Assembly: GCF_000213805.1 (NCBI RefSeq)
Contig: NC_015556.1
Span: 4,856,770-4,920,769, forward strand
DNA from: Pseudomonas fulva 12-X
Lineage (GTDB): Bacteria; Pseudomonadota; Gammaproteobacteria; Pseudomonadales; Pseudomonadaceae
Direction: 5' to 3'
DNA length: 64,000 nucleotides
Under the pieces are notes generated by a model that searched no databases, was not told where the DNA came from, and saw only the letters and a program-made list of their open reading frames with translations. Below, in pieces: positions 47,877 to 58,500 of this stretch; the stretch's first letter is position 1, and each line of letters starts with the position of its first letter. The position numbers were made by a program, and so were the translations under genes.

Positions 47877-47890
47877 GATCGCGCCCTCGC

Positions 47891-48361
47891 TTAAATTTCG
47901 GCGGCCAGTTTGGAAACCAGCTCCGCATGCGCGTTTTGGTCGATGGATGCGCCCAGGATCTTCTCGGCACCGCCGACGGCCAGGGCACCCACTTGGGCAC
48001 GCAGGGCGTCTTTGACGCTGTTGATTTCCTGTTCGATCTCGGCCTGAGCCTGAGCCTTCACACGATCCGCCTCGACGCGAGCCTGATCACGGGCTTCATC
48101 GACGATCTGGTTCGCGCGTTTCTTGGCTTGCTCAATGATTTCAGCAGCCTGTGTCTTGGCTTCGCGCAGTTGCTGACCCGCTTTCTCTTGGGCCAACTCC
48201 AGGTCACGAGCCGCACGACTGGCAGCGTCCAGACCTTCAGCAATCTTCTTCTGACGCTCTTGCAAAGCCGCAATGACCGGAGGCCATACGAACTTCATGC
48301 AGAACAGCACGAAGATGAAGAAGGCAACGGACTGGCCAATCAGGGTTGCATTAATGTTCAC
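47891..48361 (-). CDS. atpF: ATP synthase b subunit
   Basis: This is the 156-residue peripheral stalk subunit. One N-terminal membrane helix ([26 protein letters not shown]) is followed by a long charged coiled coil ([29 protein letters not shown] and onward) that dimerises and holds F1. Length is normal. It lies 58 bases after atpE. Confidence 0.98.
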   Translation of the reverse strand: MNINATLIGQSVAFFIFVLFCMKFVWPPVIAALQERQKKIAEGLDAASRAARDLELAQEKAGQQLREAKTQAAEIIEQAKKRANQIVDEARDQARVEADRVKAQAQAEIEQEINSVKDALRAQVGALAVGGAEKILGASIDQNAHAELVSKLAAEI

Positions 48362-48419
48362 GCCAACACCTCGCTCGTTCGTTGTCCATCACACCAATCA
48401 ACTCGATAAATTCGAGTGA

Positions 48420-48707
<288 letters not shown>

Positions 48708-48829
48708 TTAAGGTTTTTCTAAGGGTAAAGCGGTAAAGCAAAACCGTTACTTCCAGTGCCCTTGCGGGCGTTCCAGCCGAGGCCGGATCCATCGACAACG
48801 CCGCGCGTCGGTGACGCGCGACACGTCCA

Positions 48830-49723
<894 letters not shown>

Positions 49724-49730
49724 TTAAAAA

Positions 49731-50126
49731 TCATCTCTTCATCAGCAAGGGTGCGAACCAGTTGACCAATTGGGTCAGCAGGAATACGCCGAACAAGGCC
49801 GCCGCATCCAAAGGCTTCACACCTGCAAACACCAGTGCGAAAAGCACCGCTGTCAAAACCAGTTTCCCTGCTTCGCCGGCGTAGAACGACCGGACGATGG
49901 CCTGGGCTGCCCGCGCTCCGGAAAACCGGAATGCCTTATGGGCGAAATACAGATTCGGCAGCCAGGCGATCAGCCCGCCGCACAACCCGGAATAGCCGGC
50001 GGTTGTGCCCTTCCATTGCCAGCAGGCAGCGGCGAGAACCAACAGCACCAGCAGTTGCACCACGAGAATCGGAAACACCGGCAGACGATGGAGCGGCAGG
50101 CGTTTGGGCGTGCGGGTATCCATCAT
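49731..50126 (-). CDS. atpI: ATP synthase accessory protein AtpI
   Basis: This 131-residue protein has four hydrophobic segments (FPILVVQLLVLLVLAAACWQW, YSGLCGGLIAWLPNLYFAHKAF, LVLTAVLFALVFAGV, ALFGVFLLTQLVNWFAPLL). AtpI helps assemble the c-ring and is first in the atp operon. Two adjacent ATG codons (50126 and 50123) are possible starts. The promoter region of the operon should lie in the 156-bp gap before parB. Confidence 0.93.
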   Translation of the reverse strand: MMDTRTPKRLPLHRLPVFPILVVQLLVLLVLAAACWQWKGTTAGYSGLCGGLIAWLPNLYFAHKAFRFSGARAAQAIVRSFYAGEAGKLVLTAVLFALVFAGVKPLDAAALFGVFLLTQLVNWFAPLLMKR

Positions 50127-50209
50127 TTTTCCCGGGGAAACAGCTCTCAGATATCGTTGCCAAGCTAATCAATAACTTGGCACATTTTGTGCCGCCGAAA
50201 TGCGCGCAG

Positions 50210-50232
50210 AGTATAGGGGTGGTTCCCACCCC
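50210..50232 (-). promoter_or_regulatory. Hairpin and candidate -10 box between parB and atpI
   Basis: GGGGTGG (50216-50222) pairs with CCACCCC (50226-50232) around TTC, right after the parB stop. Immediately downstream on the minus strand is TATACT (50210-50215), a good -10 candidate for the atp operon. A second short hairpin, GGCACA-TTT-TGTGCC, lies at 50179-50193. There is no T-run, so the hairpin may not terminate parB transcripts efficiently. Confidence 0.4.
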
Positions 50233-50282
50233 ATTCAACTGCCCGAAAGTCTTTTCGCCGTAGTGCTCGAGGAGCAATTGTT

Positions 50283-51155
50283 TCAGCGGATGTGGGCTAG
50301 AACGCCCTGAAGTTCGTCGAGGGAATTGTAGCGAATGACCAGTTGGCCCTTGCCCTTCTGGCCATGCTTGATCTGCACGGGAGAGCCCAGCCGCTCAGCC
50401 AGGCGCTGTTCGAGCCGGCTGATATCCGGATCGACCTTGGTAGTGGCAGTTGGCCGCTCCTGGGTATTGAGCCACTGGCGCACCAGTGCCTCGGTCTGGC
50501 GCACGGTGAGGCCTCGTGCGACAACGTGTCGCGCACCTTCGGTCTGCTGATCGACCGGCAGGCCGAGCAGTGCGCGGGCGTGGCCCATTTCCAGGTCGCC
50601 ATGGGCGAGCAGGGTTTTCACTTCCTCGGGCAGGGCGATCAGGCGCAACAGGTTGGTGATGGTCACCCGCGACTTGCCGACGGCTTCGGCGACCTGCTGC
50701 TGAGTCAGCTGGAATTCCTGCTGCAGACGCTGCAGGGCCATGGCCTCCTCGATGGGATTGAGGTCTTCGCGCTGGATGTTCTCGATCAGCGCCATGGCGA
50801 TGGCGGCTTCGTCCGGCAGCTCGCGCACCAGTGCCGGGATGCGGTCCAGGCCCGCCTGCTGGGTGGCTCGCCAGCGACGCTCACCGGCAACGATCTCGAA
50901 ACGCCCTTCGCCCACCGGACGCACCACGATGGGCTGCATCACGCCGTGAGTCTTGATCGACTGGCTCAGCTCTTCGAGCGCGGTGACGTCCATATCGCGA
51001 CGCGGCTGGTACTTGCCGCGCTGAATCAGGTCCAGAGGCAGGTGCTGCAGCTCACGGGTATCGGCCTTGACCGCTTCCTGCTCGAGCGTATCGACGCTGG
51101 TGCCTCCCAGCAGGGCGTCCAGGCCTCGTCCGAGCCCACGTTTCTTGGCAGCCAT
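50283..51155 (-). CDS. parB: Chromosome-partitioning protein ParB
   Basis: This 290-residue CTP-dependent clamp binds parS and organises the origin. The N-terminus is KKRGLGRGLDALLGG. The CTPase motif region VAGERRWRATQQAGL (box II, GERR) lies near residues 95-105, the HTH is in LTQQQVAEAVGKSRVTITNLLRLIALP, and the C-terminal dimerisation part ends in GVLAHIR. It lies 11 bases after parA in the usual rsmG-parA-parB order. I found no parS site in this window. Confidence 0.98.
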   Translation of the reverse strand: MAAKKRGLGRGLDALLGGTSVDTLEQEAVKADTRELQHLPLDLIQRGKYQPRRDMDVTALEELSQSIKTHGVMQPIVVRPVGEGRFEIVAGERRWRATQQAGLDRIPALVRELPDEAAIAMALIENIQREDLNPIEEAMALQRLQQEFQLTQQQVAEAVGKSRVTITNLLRLIALPEEVKTLLAHGDLEMGHARALLGLPVDQQTEGARHVVARGLTVRQTEALVRQWLNTQERPTATTKVDPDISRLEQRLAERLGSPVQIKHGQKGKGQLVIRYNSLDELQGVLAHIR

Positions 51156-51166
51156 GCACAGTTTCC

Positions 51167-51955
51167 TTATACGGTTGCGGTGTGGGCGTTCGCGCGCTGG
51201 CGGCGAACCAGCTCGCCAGCCAGCGCCAGGTAGGCGATCGCACCACGGGATTGCTTGTCATAGACCAGCGCCGGCATGCCGAAGCTGGGGGCTTCGGCCA
51301 GTCGCACGTTGCGCGGGATCACGGTTTGATAGAGCGTGTCCGGGAAATGTTCCTTGAGCTGGGCAGACACGTCGCTGGTCAGGCTGATGCGCGGGTCGTA
51401 CATGGTGCGCAGCAGGCCTTCGATCTTCAGCGACGGGTTGAGCAGCTTGCCGATGCGCTGGATGCTGTTGACCAGATCGCTCAGCCCCTCGAGGGCGTAA
51501 TACTCGCACTGCATGGGGATGATCACCCCGTCCGAGGCGACCAGGGCGTTGATCGTCAGCATCGACAGCGCCGGCGGGCAGTCGATAAGGATGTAATCGT
51601 AGTTCTCGCGGATCGGCGCCAGGGCATAACGCAGGCGGCTCTCCTTCATCTTCATTTCCAGCAGCGACACTTCCGCGGCGGTCAGGTCGCGGTTGGCCGG
51701 CAGCAACTGATAGCCACCGTGCTCGGAGAACTGCATGGCTTCGACCAGGTTGCAGTCGCCGACCAGCACGTCGTAGATGGAGTGTTCCAGCGTCTGCTTG
51801 TCGATGCCGCTGCCCGTGGTGGCGTTGCCCTGCGGATCGAGGTCGATGAGCAGCACACGGCGTTTGGTCGCAACCAGAGACGCCGCCAGGTTGATGCAGG
51901 TCGTGGTCTTGCCCACGCCGCCTTTCTGGTTGGCGATTGCGAATACTTTAGCCAT
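51167..51955 (-). CDS. parA: Chromosome-partitioning ATPase ParA (Soj)
   Basis: The 262-residue protein is a ParA/MinD ATPase with the deviant Walker A KGGVGKTTT at residues 11-19, switch I DPQGNATTGSG and Walker B ILIDCPPALSML. With ParB it segregates the origin region. The 13 bases between rsmG and parA suggest one transcript. No N-terminal HTH is present, so this is the chromosomal short form. Confidence 0.98.
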   Translation of the reverse strand: MAKVFAIANQKGGVGKTTTCINLAASLVATKRRVLLIDLDPQGNATTGSGIDKQTLEHSIYDVLVGDCNLVEAMQFSEHGGYQLLPANRDLTAAEVSLLEMKMKESRLRYALAPIRENYDYILIDCPPALSMLTINALVASDGVIIPMQCEYYALEGLSDLVNSIQRIGKLLNPSLKIEGLLRTMYDPRISLTSDVSAQLKEHFPDTLYQTVIPRNVRLAEAPSFGMPALVYDKQSRGAIAYLALAGELVRRQRANAHTATV

Positions 51956-51968
51956 GTTGCCGTTCCCC

Positions 51969-52613
51969 CTAAACCGAGCGACGCAGTATCAACAGATGGC
52001 GCTGGCCTTGGCAACCGGGAACCTTGAGCACGTGGGTGGCGGTGAGACGGAAGTCCGCCGGCAGCGCCTGCAGCTCATCGTCCGGGTGCACGCCTTTCAT
52101 GGCCAGCCACTGGGTGTGGCCATCGCCCAGGTGGCGCGTCCAGTTGGAGAAATCTTCCAGTGAGCTGAACGCCCGCGAGCAGATACCGCTGAACGGCTGC
52201 TCGGGCGTAAAGGCTTCCACTCGACTGTGGATAACATCGAGATTGGTCAGCTTGAGCTCGAGCTTCACCTGGGTGAGGAAGCGCGTCTTCTTGCCATTGG
52301 AATCGAGCAAAGTAAAGCGCCGCTCGGGAAACAGGATGGCCAACGGGATGCCCGGCATGCCGCCGCCACTGCCGACGTCCAGCCAGTTATCCCCAGCCTC
52401 GGCGACGAAAGGCACCACGCTGAGGCTGTCGAGCAGATGGCGCGACACCATCTCGTCCGGATCGCGCACGGCGGTCAGGTTGTAGGCCTTATTCCACTTG
52501 ATCAGCAGCGCCAGGTAACCCAGCAGCTGCGTTTGCTGCTGCTCGGTCAGATCGACGCCCAGTTCACGGGCGCCTTGTTGCAGTTCTTCGGCGTGGCGAG
52601 CGGTAACGGACAT
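51969..52613 (-). CDS. rsmG: 16S rRNA m7G527 methyltransferase RsmG
   Basis: The 214-residue protein methylates G527 of 16S rRNA using SAM. The SAM site is [16 protein letters not shown] (about residues 77-92), preceded by [28 protein letters not shown], the GidB signature. The start overlaps the mnmG stop as ATGA. Confidence 0.98.
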   Translation of the reverse strand: MSVTARHAEELQQGARELGVDLTEQQQTQLLGYLALLIKWNKAYNLTAVRDPDEMVSRHLLDSLSVVPFVAEAGDNWLDVGSGGGMPGIPLAILFPERRFTLLDSNGKKTRFLTQVKLELKLTNLDVIHSRVEAFTPEQPFSGICSRAFSSLEDFSNWTRHLGDGHTQWLAMKGVHPDDELQALPADFRLTATHVLKVPGCQGQRHLLILRRSV

Positions 52614-54505
52614 CAGGCGCTCTGCTCCAGCTGGCGACCAGCGCCGCGCTTTTTCAGATGGATCAGCAGCAGCGAGATAGCCGCCGGGGTGACACCCGGA
52701 ATCCGCGAGGCCTGACCGAGGGTCTGCGGCCGAGCGTTGCCGAGTTTGTGCTGGATCTCCTTGGACAGCCCGGAAATGGTCGCGTAGTCGATATCCACAG
52801 GCAGCTCAGTTTCCTCACTGGCGCGCAAGCGGGCGATCTCGTCCTGCTGACGCTCGATGTAGCCGGCGTATTTGGTCTTGATCTCCACCTGCTCGGCGAC
52901 CTGGGGATCTTCGGCGCCTTCGCCAGTCACTTCGACCAGGCCGGCATAATCGACTTCCGGGCGCGACAGCAGGTTGAGCAGGTTGTACTCGTGGGTCAGC
53001 GGCGTGCCGAAGCGCTCGACGATGGCCTCGCCCTGGGGCGTGTTCGGGCGCACCCAGGTGCTTTTCAGGCGCTGCTCTTCCTTGGCGATGGCTTCGCGCT
53101 TTGCCTCGAAGGCTGCCCAGCGGGCGTCGTCGACCAGACCCAGCTCGCGGCCTTTCTCGGTTAGGCGCAGATCGGCGTTGTCTTCGCGCAGGATCAACCG
53201 GTATTCGGCCCGCGAAGTGAACATGCGGTACGGCTCCTGGGTACCCAGGGTGATCAGGTCGTCGACCAGCACACCGATGTAGGCTTCGTCACGGCGTGGG
53301 CACCATGCCTCTTTGCTCTGGGCGCGCAGCGCGGCGTTGGCACCGGCGAGCAAGCCCTGGGCCCCGGCTTCTTCGTAACCGGTGGTGCCGTTGATCTGGC
53401 CGGCGAAGAACAGGCCACCGATGACCTTGGTCTCGAGGCTGTACTTGAGGTCGCGCGGGTCGAAGTAGTCGTATTCGATGGCGTAGCCCGGGCGCACGAT
53501 ATGGGCGTTTTCCATGCCGCGGATGCTCTGCACGATCTGCAACTGCACATCGAACGGCAGCGACGTGGAAATCCCGTTGGGGTACAGCTCATGGGTGGTC
53601 AGGCCTTCCGGCTCGATGAACACCTGGTGGCTGTCCTTCTCGGCGAAGCGATGGATCTTGTCCTCAATCGACGGGCAATACCGCGGGCCCACGCCTTCGA
53701 TCACCCCCGAGTACATCGGCGAGCGGTCGAGGTTGGCAGCGATGATCTCGTGGGTGCGCGCATTGGTGTGGGTGATCCAGCAACTCACCTGGCGTGGGTG
53801 CTGTTCCTTGTTGCCCATGAACGACATCACCGGAATCGGCGTATCGCCCGGTTGTTCGGTCATCTGGGTGAAGTCGACCGAACGACCGTCGATGCGTGGC
53901 GGCGTGCCGGTCTTCAGGCGACCGACGCGCAGCGGCAATTCACGCAGGCGCTTGGCCAGGGAGATCGAGGGCGGATCCCCTGCACGGCCGCCAGAGTAGT
54001 TCTGCAGGCCGATGTGGATAAGTCCACCGAGGAAGGTGCCGGTGGTCAGCACCACGGAGTCGGCGAAGAAACGCAGCCCCATCTGGGTGACCACACCTTT
54101 GACTTCGTCCTGTTCGACGATCAGGTCATCGGCGGCCTGCTGGAATATCCACAGGTTGGGCTGGTTTTCCAGAATCTCGCGTACTGCCGCCTTGTACAGA
54201 ATGCGGTCAGCCTGGGCACGAGTGGCACGTACTGCCGGGCCTTTACGGCTGTTGAGCACGCGGAACTGGATGCCGCCCAGATCGGTAGCGGTCGCCATGG
54301 CGCCGCCGAGGGCGTCGATTTCCTTGACCAGGTGGCTCTTGCCGATCCCGCCAATGGCCGGGTTGCAGCTCATCTGCCCGAGGGTTTCCACGTTGTGGGT
54401 CAGCAGCAGGGTTTTCACGCCCATGCGCGCCGCTGCAAGCGCAGCCTCGGTACCGGCATGACCGCCGCCGATGACGATCACTTGAAAACGGGAAGGGAAA
54501 TCCAC
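52613..54505 (-). CDS. mnmG: tRNA uridine-34 modification enzyme MnmG (GidA)
   Basis: The 630-residue FAD enzyme works with MnmE to add carboxymethylaminomethyl groups to U34 of tRNAs. The FAD site [21 protein letters not shown] is at the N-terminus; [23 protein letters not shown] and the C-terminal [35 protein letters not shown] are intact. I chose the GTG at 54505 (reading MDFPSRF), placed behind GAGGTG; the open frame extends 50 codons upstream but does not match the family. mnmE is normally adjacent; here it is displaced by an RHS gene and a non-coding region. Confidence 0.97.
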   Translation of the reverse strand: MDFPSRFQVIVIGGGHAGTEAALAAARMGVKTLLLTHNVETLGQMSCNPAIGGIGKSHLVKEIDALGGAMATATDLGGIQFRVLNSRKGPAVRATRAQADRILYKAAVREILENQPNLWIFQQAADDLIVEQDEVKGVVTQMGLRFFADSVVLTTGTFLGGLIHIGLQNYSGGRAGDPPSISLAKRLRELPLRVGRLKTGTPPRIDGRSVDFTQMTEQPGDTPIPVMSFMGNKEQHPRQVSCWITHTNARTHEIIAANLDRSPMYSGVIEGVGPRYCPSIEDKIHRFAEKDSHQVFIEPEGLTTHELYPNGISTSLPFDVQLQIVQSIRGMENAHIVRPGYAIEYDYFDPRDLKYSLETKVIGGLFFAGQINGTTGYEEAGAQGLLAGANAALRAQSKEAWCPRRDEAYIGVLVDDLITLGTQEPYRMFTSRAEYRLILREDNADLRLTEKGRELGLVDDARWAAFEAKREAIAKEEQRLKSTWVRPNTPQGEAIVERFGTPLTHEYNLLNLLSRPEVDYAGLVEVTGEGAEDPQVAEQVEIKTKYAGYIERQQDEIARLRASEETELPVDIDYATISGLSKEIQHKLGNARPQTLGQASRIPGVTPAAISLLLIHLKKRGAGRQLEQSA

Positions 54506-54674
54506 CACGCACCTCGTGCCTGTTGAGAAGGGAGCTTTTAGGAAAGGGCGGCAAGTATAGGGATTTAGCAGGGCTGAAAGAAGCCTTTTGCACAAAAAAT
54601 AGCCAACTGGTCTTGCCTTCAAGAAAGGAGCGTTTGGTTGCGGACCGTTTCCCATTGGTACGTGGTGCAGGGCT

Positions 54675-55033
54675 GGGAAGTAAATAAAGAAAAAGGAATG
54701 ATTTTTTTAAAAGGCTTGTTTTTATGTTTATAAATGGTTCTCGCGACATCTGTGGATAGATCGCTACAAGCCTTTATTCATGAGATGTACAGCGATGTAT
54801 GAAAGCGGGATTATCCTGCGCGGCTCATGTGCGATGACAGTGATCAGCCTGTGCATAAAAGTTATCGTTATTCACAGAGTGGTTTATCCCTGGCTTGATC
54901 ACCGGGTTATCGGCAAGGCTCAGGCGTACTTTTCCACAGGGTTCATTTGCCCTGTGAATTCTTCTGGAGATCGATGGATTTGCTGAAGATTCGCACGACC
55001 CCCGTGGCGTCGTGGCCAAGGGGGTGTGGATAA
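54675..55033. other. Origin-like non-coding region upstream of mnmG
   Basis: The gap of about 540 bp between mnmG and the lipoprotein gene has an AT-rich stretch (54680-54740) and many DnaA-box sequences: TGTGGATAG (54751-54759, one mismatch), TGTGCATAA (54850-54858), TTATTCACA (54868-54876), TTTTCCACA (54930-54938, one mismatch) and TGTGGATAA (55025-55033). Part of it (54680-54757) aligns with the rpmH-dnaA origin region (63630-63703): both have an AT-rich stretch, then AAAGGCTTGTTTT, about 30 bases, then ATCTGTGGATA. It resembles the second oriC-like sequence reported near gidA in Pseudomonas. No gene is visible in it. Confidence 0.65.
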
Positions 55034-55044
55034 GAGGGAGGACG

Positions 55045-55500
55045 TTACTGGGGAGCGCGAGCGCCCTGCTCGATCATCTTCTTCATGAGCGTGTCGGATT
55101 TGACGTCATAGCGAAACAGCAGAGGCTTGCCGTCCACATTTTCCAGGTAAAAGGATTCGGTGCCCTCCCCCTCGGCAAAGCGGGTGTTGTACAGCAGCAG
55201 GGTAAGCGGCTGTCCGGTATCGGCCTTCACGGAAGCCTGGCTCATCAACCGTGTTTCCTGCGGTTCTCCCAAACCACGATTGACCACCGTCAGCAGGTCG
55301 ACGAATTCCTGCTCGCTGGCATTGGCTTTCAAGCCTTGCCCCGAAGCCTGGTAGATGGCCGCGTAGCGACCCTGCTGCATATCCTGATGGAATCGTTCCA
55401 CGTAGTCGTTGCCGGCGCTGGTGAAGTCATCATCACCTGCCGAGCAGCCGATCAAGAGCACGCAGCCCAGTGCCGCCAGGGCTTTGCCGATCCAGTTCAT
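55045..55500 (-). CDS. Small lipoprotein, likely immunity partner of the RHS protein
   Basis: The 151-residue protein has a lipoprotein signal peptide (IGKALAALGCVLLIGCSAGDDD, lipobox LIGC). Its helical/beta body resembles small periplasmic proteins (AAIYQASGQGLKANASEQEFVDLLTVVNRGLG, LLLYNTRFAEGEGTESFYLENVDGKPLLFRYDVKS), possibly of a DUF4019-like fold. It begins 1 base after the rhs stop, with its GAGGGATT ribosome site inside the rhs end. This is the position of immunity genes in RHS modules. Specific function is inferred only from this position; the Asp residues after the Cys could favour inner-membrane retention, though Lol rules differ in Pseudomonas. Confidence 0.7.
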   Translation of the reverse strand: MNWIGKALAALGCVLLIGCSAGDDDFTSAGNDYVERFHQDMQQGRYAAIYQASGQGLKANASEQEFVDLLTVVNRGLGEPQETRLMSQASVKADTGQPLTLLLYNTRFAEGEGTESFYLENVDGKPLLFRYDVKSDTLMKKMIEQGARAPQ

Positions 55501-55501
55501 A

Positions 55502-58500
55502 TCAATCCCTCAAACAAATCTGTTTTTGTTCACAGGCCATCACGCCGCCAGAAGCACCACCTCCGATGCTCGCGCCGCCACTTACCGTGACGTTGCTGGG
55601 TTTGCCTATTTCGGACATCACACTGCCGCCAAATTTTCCCAGGAATCCGCCACCGCCAAACACGCCGACGCTTTTTGTCGTACCACTGGTTGGAGGCGCG
55701 TTGCTTGCCGATACGTTGCCGCCGACACCGAAGGACGCACCGGGGCCAAGCGTTCCACAGGTCGTGTAATACACGCAGAGGTTGAACCACTGGTCCTTCT
55801 TCTTTTTTCCTGTGGCTATGCCGAAGGCGCCAGAGCCACCGCCACCAGCGTTACCCGCCATGCTGACATCGGCCGAAATGGAACCCTCGAAGCCTCGAGT
55901 TGGATACAGCGCCTCGCTGACCTGCTCCGGTGTCGCACCGTTCTGGTACATGTACTGAGCCAGCGAAACCTGCTGCTGTATGCCAGGGCTATTGGTGATG
56001 AAATCCCACAGCCCTAGGGGATCCACGCCCAGCGTCGGCAGCTCCGTATAGCGATAGGTGTTCACGCCGGCCAGCAGTCCCAGTGGGTCCTGGGTCAGAT
56101 AGCGCCCGGCCTGCGGATCGTAGTAGCGGAAGCGGTTGTAATGCAGGCCGCTTTCCACATCCAGGTACTGACCCTGGAAGCGAATCGGCTGATCCGTGCT
56201 GCCCTGTTCGTTACCGATGGCATGCCAATCGCTCGATTCGCCGCTCCACAGCAGGTTGCCGTGGGTGTCGGTCAGGCGCAGCGGCGTACCCAGATGATCG
56301 GTGTGGAAGAACGCCAGATGCAGATTCTCGCCCGCAGGGCGCATCTCCTCTGGTAGAGGCTGCCCTTCGTGGCCCAACTGCCGGCGGATCTCCAGAACCT
56401 CGGCACTTTCCTGCTGGCGTAGCTGTTCCATACGTAACAAAGGGACGAAGCTGTTTGGCTGATGCACGGTGGTGCGCAACCGATCTGTGTGCGCTTCAGC
56501 GCACTGACGATGGTTGTCCCAACCGTAATAAGTGCGTTGTTGCTGGCCATCGCGCCACACGTCCTTGGCGATGCGCCGCGACAGGCCGTCATAGTGATAA
56601 CGGGCCTGCAGCGTCCGACCATCGGATTCGACACGCTGTAGATGAACCAGGCGGTTGGCGCCGTCATAGCCGAACAGCATACGGGCTCCATCGGGCTCGA
56701 CGCGCTCGATCAAGTTGCCGACTCTGTCATAGCGGAACTGGTAGCCGTCCAGATGAGCGATACGGTTATCCGCGCAGTGTTGGCCAAAGTTATCCACACG
56801 GTTACCGGCCGGATCGAAGTGGTAGTAACGGGAAAGATCACCCTGCGTGCTTGCGACTAGACGGCCAGCCTGGTCGTAGCGGTACTCGATAACCGGCGCG
56901 GTAGTGTCATGGATAGAAACGAGGTCGCCCTGAGCGCCGTACTGATAGCGACGCTGCCACTGTGCTCCGCCTGAGGTTTTCAGTGCACCGGCAATCAGTC
57001 GGTTGGCCTGATCGTGTTGGCGGGACTCGCTGAACAGTACGCTGCCATCGGTTCGGCGGCGGGCATCGCGATGGATCTCCCGGTGGCCGGCATCACGTTC
57101 GAAGGCCAGCTCGACCGCGTCGACCACCACGCCGTGCAGATACCCTGATCCATAGAGTAGCCAGTTGACCCGCGGGGCATCACCGTAGCGGCTGCTTTCC
57201 CTGTTGCCCAATGGGTCGAGCTGATGCTCAACGTCGTATACCCAGTCTGTGCCGAGGGTTTGCAGCTCATGGACGATCCGACCGGCCGCGTCATACCTGA
57301 AGCGCACATCGCTGTCCTGGGATTTCACACCCAGTAGCTGACCTCCGGGGCTCCAAGTATAGCTTTCGCTGAACGCTTCGGCATGCTCGGTGGCGGGCAG
57401 ATGCCGACACAGCAACCTGCCCTGCGCATCGTATTCGAAGCGGATCAGGCGGCCTTCGTCATCACGTTCTTCCAGCAGGTTGCCGGCCGCATCGTAACGG
57501 TACTGGCGAACGCGGCCGTCGAGATCCTGCTGCTGAATCAGGCGATCCACTTCGTCGTAGGCAAAGCGAATCTGTGCGCCGTTCTCGTTCTGCACACTGA
57601 TCAGGCGCCCTGCCGGGTCATAGGCGTAGTGCTGGGTACCGCCGTTCGGGTTGGTCAGGCTGGTCAGCCTGTTGAAGCGGTCCCAGGTAAAGCTCGCCTG
57701 CTTGCCCTGGCTGGCAGCCCCAACCATGCGGCCAAGGTGATCGTAGGTGAAGTCGATCTGGGTACCATCGGGCTCGACTCGTCTGAGCGAACGGCCCATG
57801 GCGTCGCGTTGATAGCGAACGCATTGTCCGAGTGGCCCCGTTTGCGAAATCAGCCAGCCATTACTGTCGTATTCGCAGGTTGTGGTGTGCCCGGAACAGT
57901 CGGTGTAGCGCTCCAGGGCGCCAAAACGATTCCAGGCCAGGTGCCGCGTACCGCCTTTGCCATCGGTGATCGTTGTCGGGCGATCGGGCAGACGTGGATC
58001 CCGATACGCCCGTTGTGTCTGCGCACCCAGCGGGTCGATAAAGCTGATCAGATTGCCGCGCTCGTCGCGCAGCATCTGCCATTCATGGTCGTCAGCGTTG
58101 CGTATGCCGGTGACGAAGCCGTTGCCGTCATCAAGAAAGTAGCGAGTACCGGTCTTGCCGGGTTCCTCGAGCTCTGCTCGCATGCCCTCGCCATTGAAGC
58201 GCGCCTGCATGACCCGCTGCAGCGGGTCCTTGATGGTCGACAGGCGGCCGTAAGCATCGTAGGTGAATTCGATGCGACTGCCGTCGGCCCGTTCGTGGGC
58301 GACCCACTGACGATCGGCGCTTTGGCCTTCGAACAGATAGAGCTCGCGCCGGCCAAGGTTATCGACCACTTCGGTATGGTTTGGCTCGTAGTGATAGGCG
58401 CGGCTCAGGCCATCGCGTTCGATCTGCCGGATGACCTTGCCGCAAGGCTCATATCTGTCCCATTCGTAACGGACTTCGAGGCCTTCTGGCTGTGCATGAG

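Noticed and set aside
54780..54986. Open frame of 68 codons in the origin-like region
   Set aside because: It overlaps the DnaA boxes, has no ribosome site and no recognisable protein features.
55393..55408. Possible parS site (GTTCCACGTAGTC) in the lipoprotein gene, and a similar partial match in atpD near 44767
   Set aside because: Only half of the palindrome TGTTCCACGTGGAACA matches; the second half is lost in both places.
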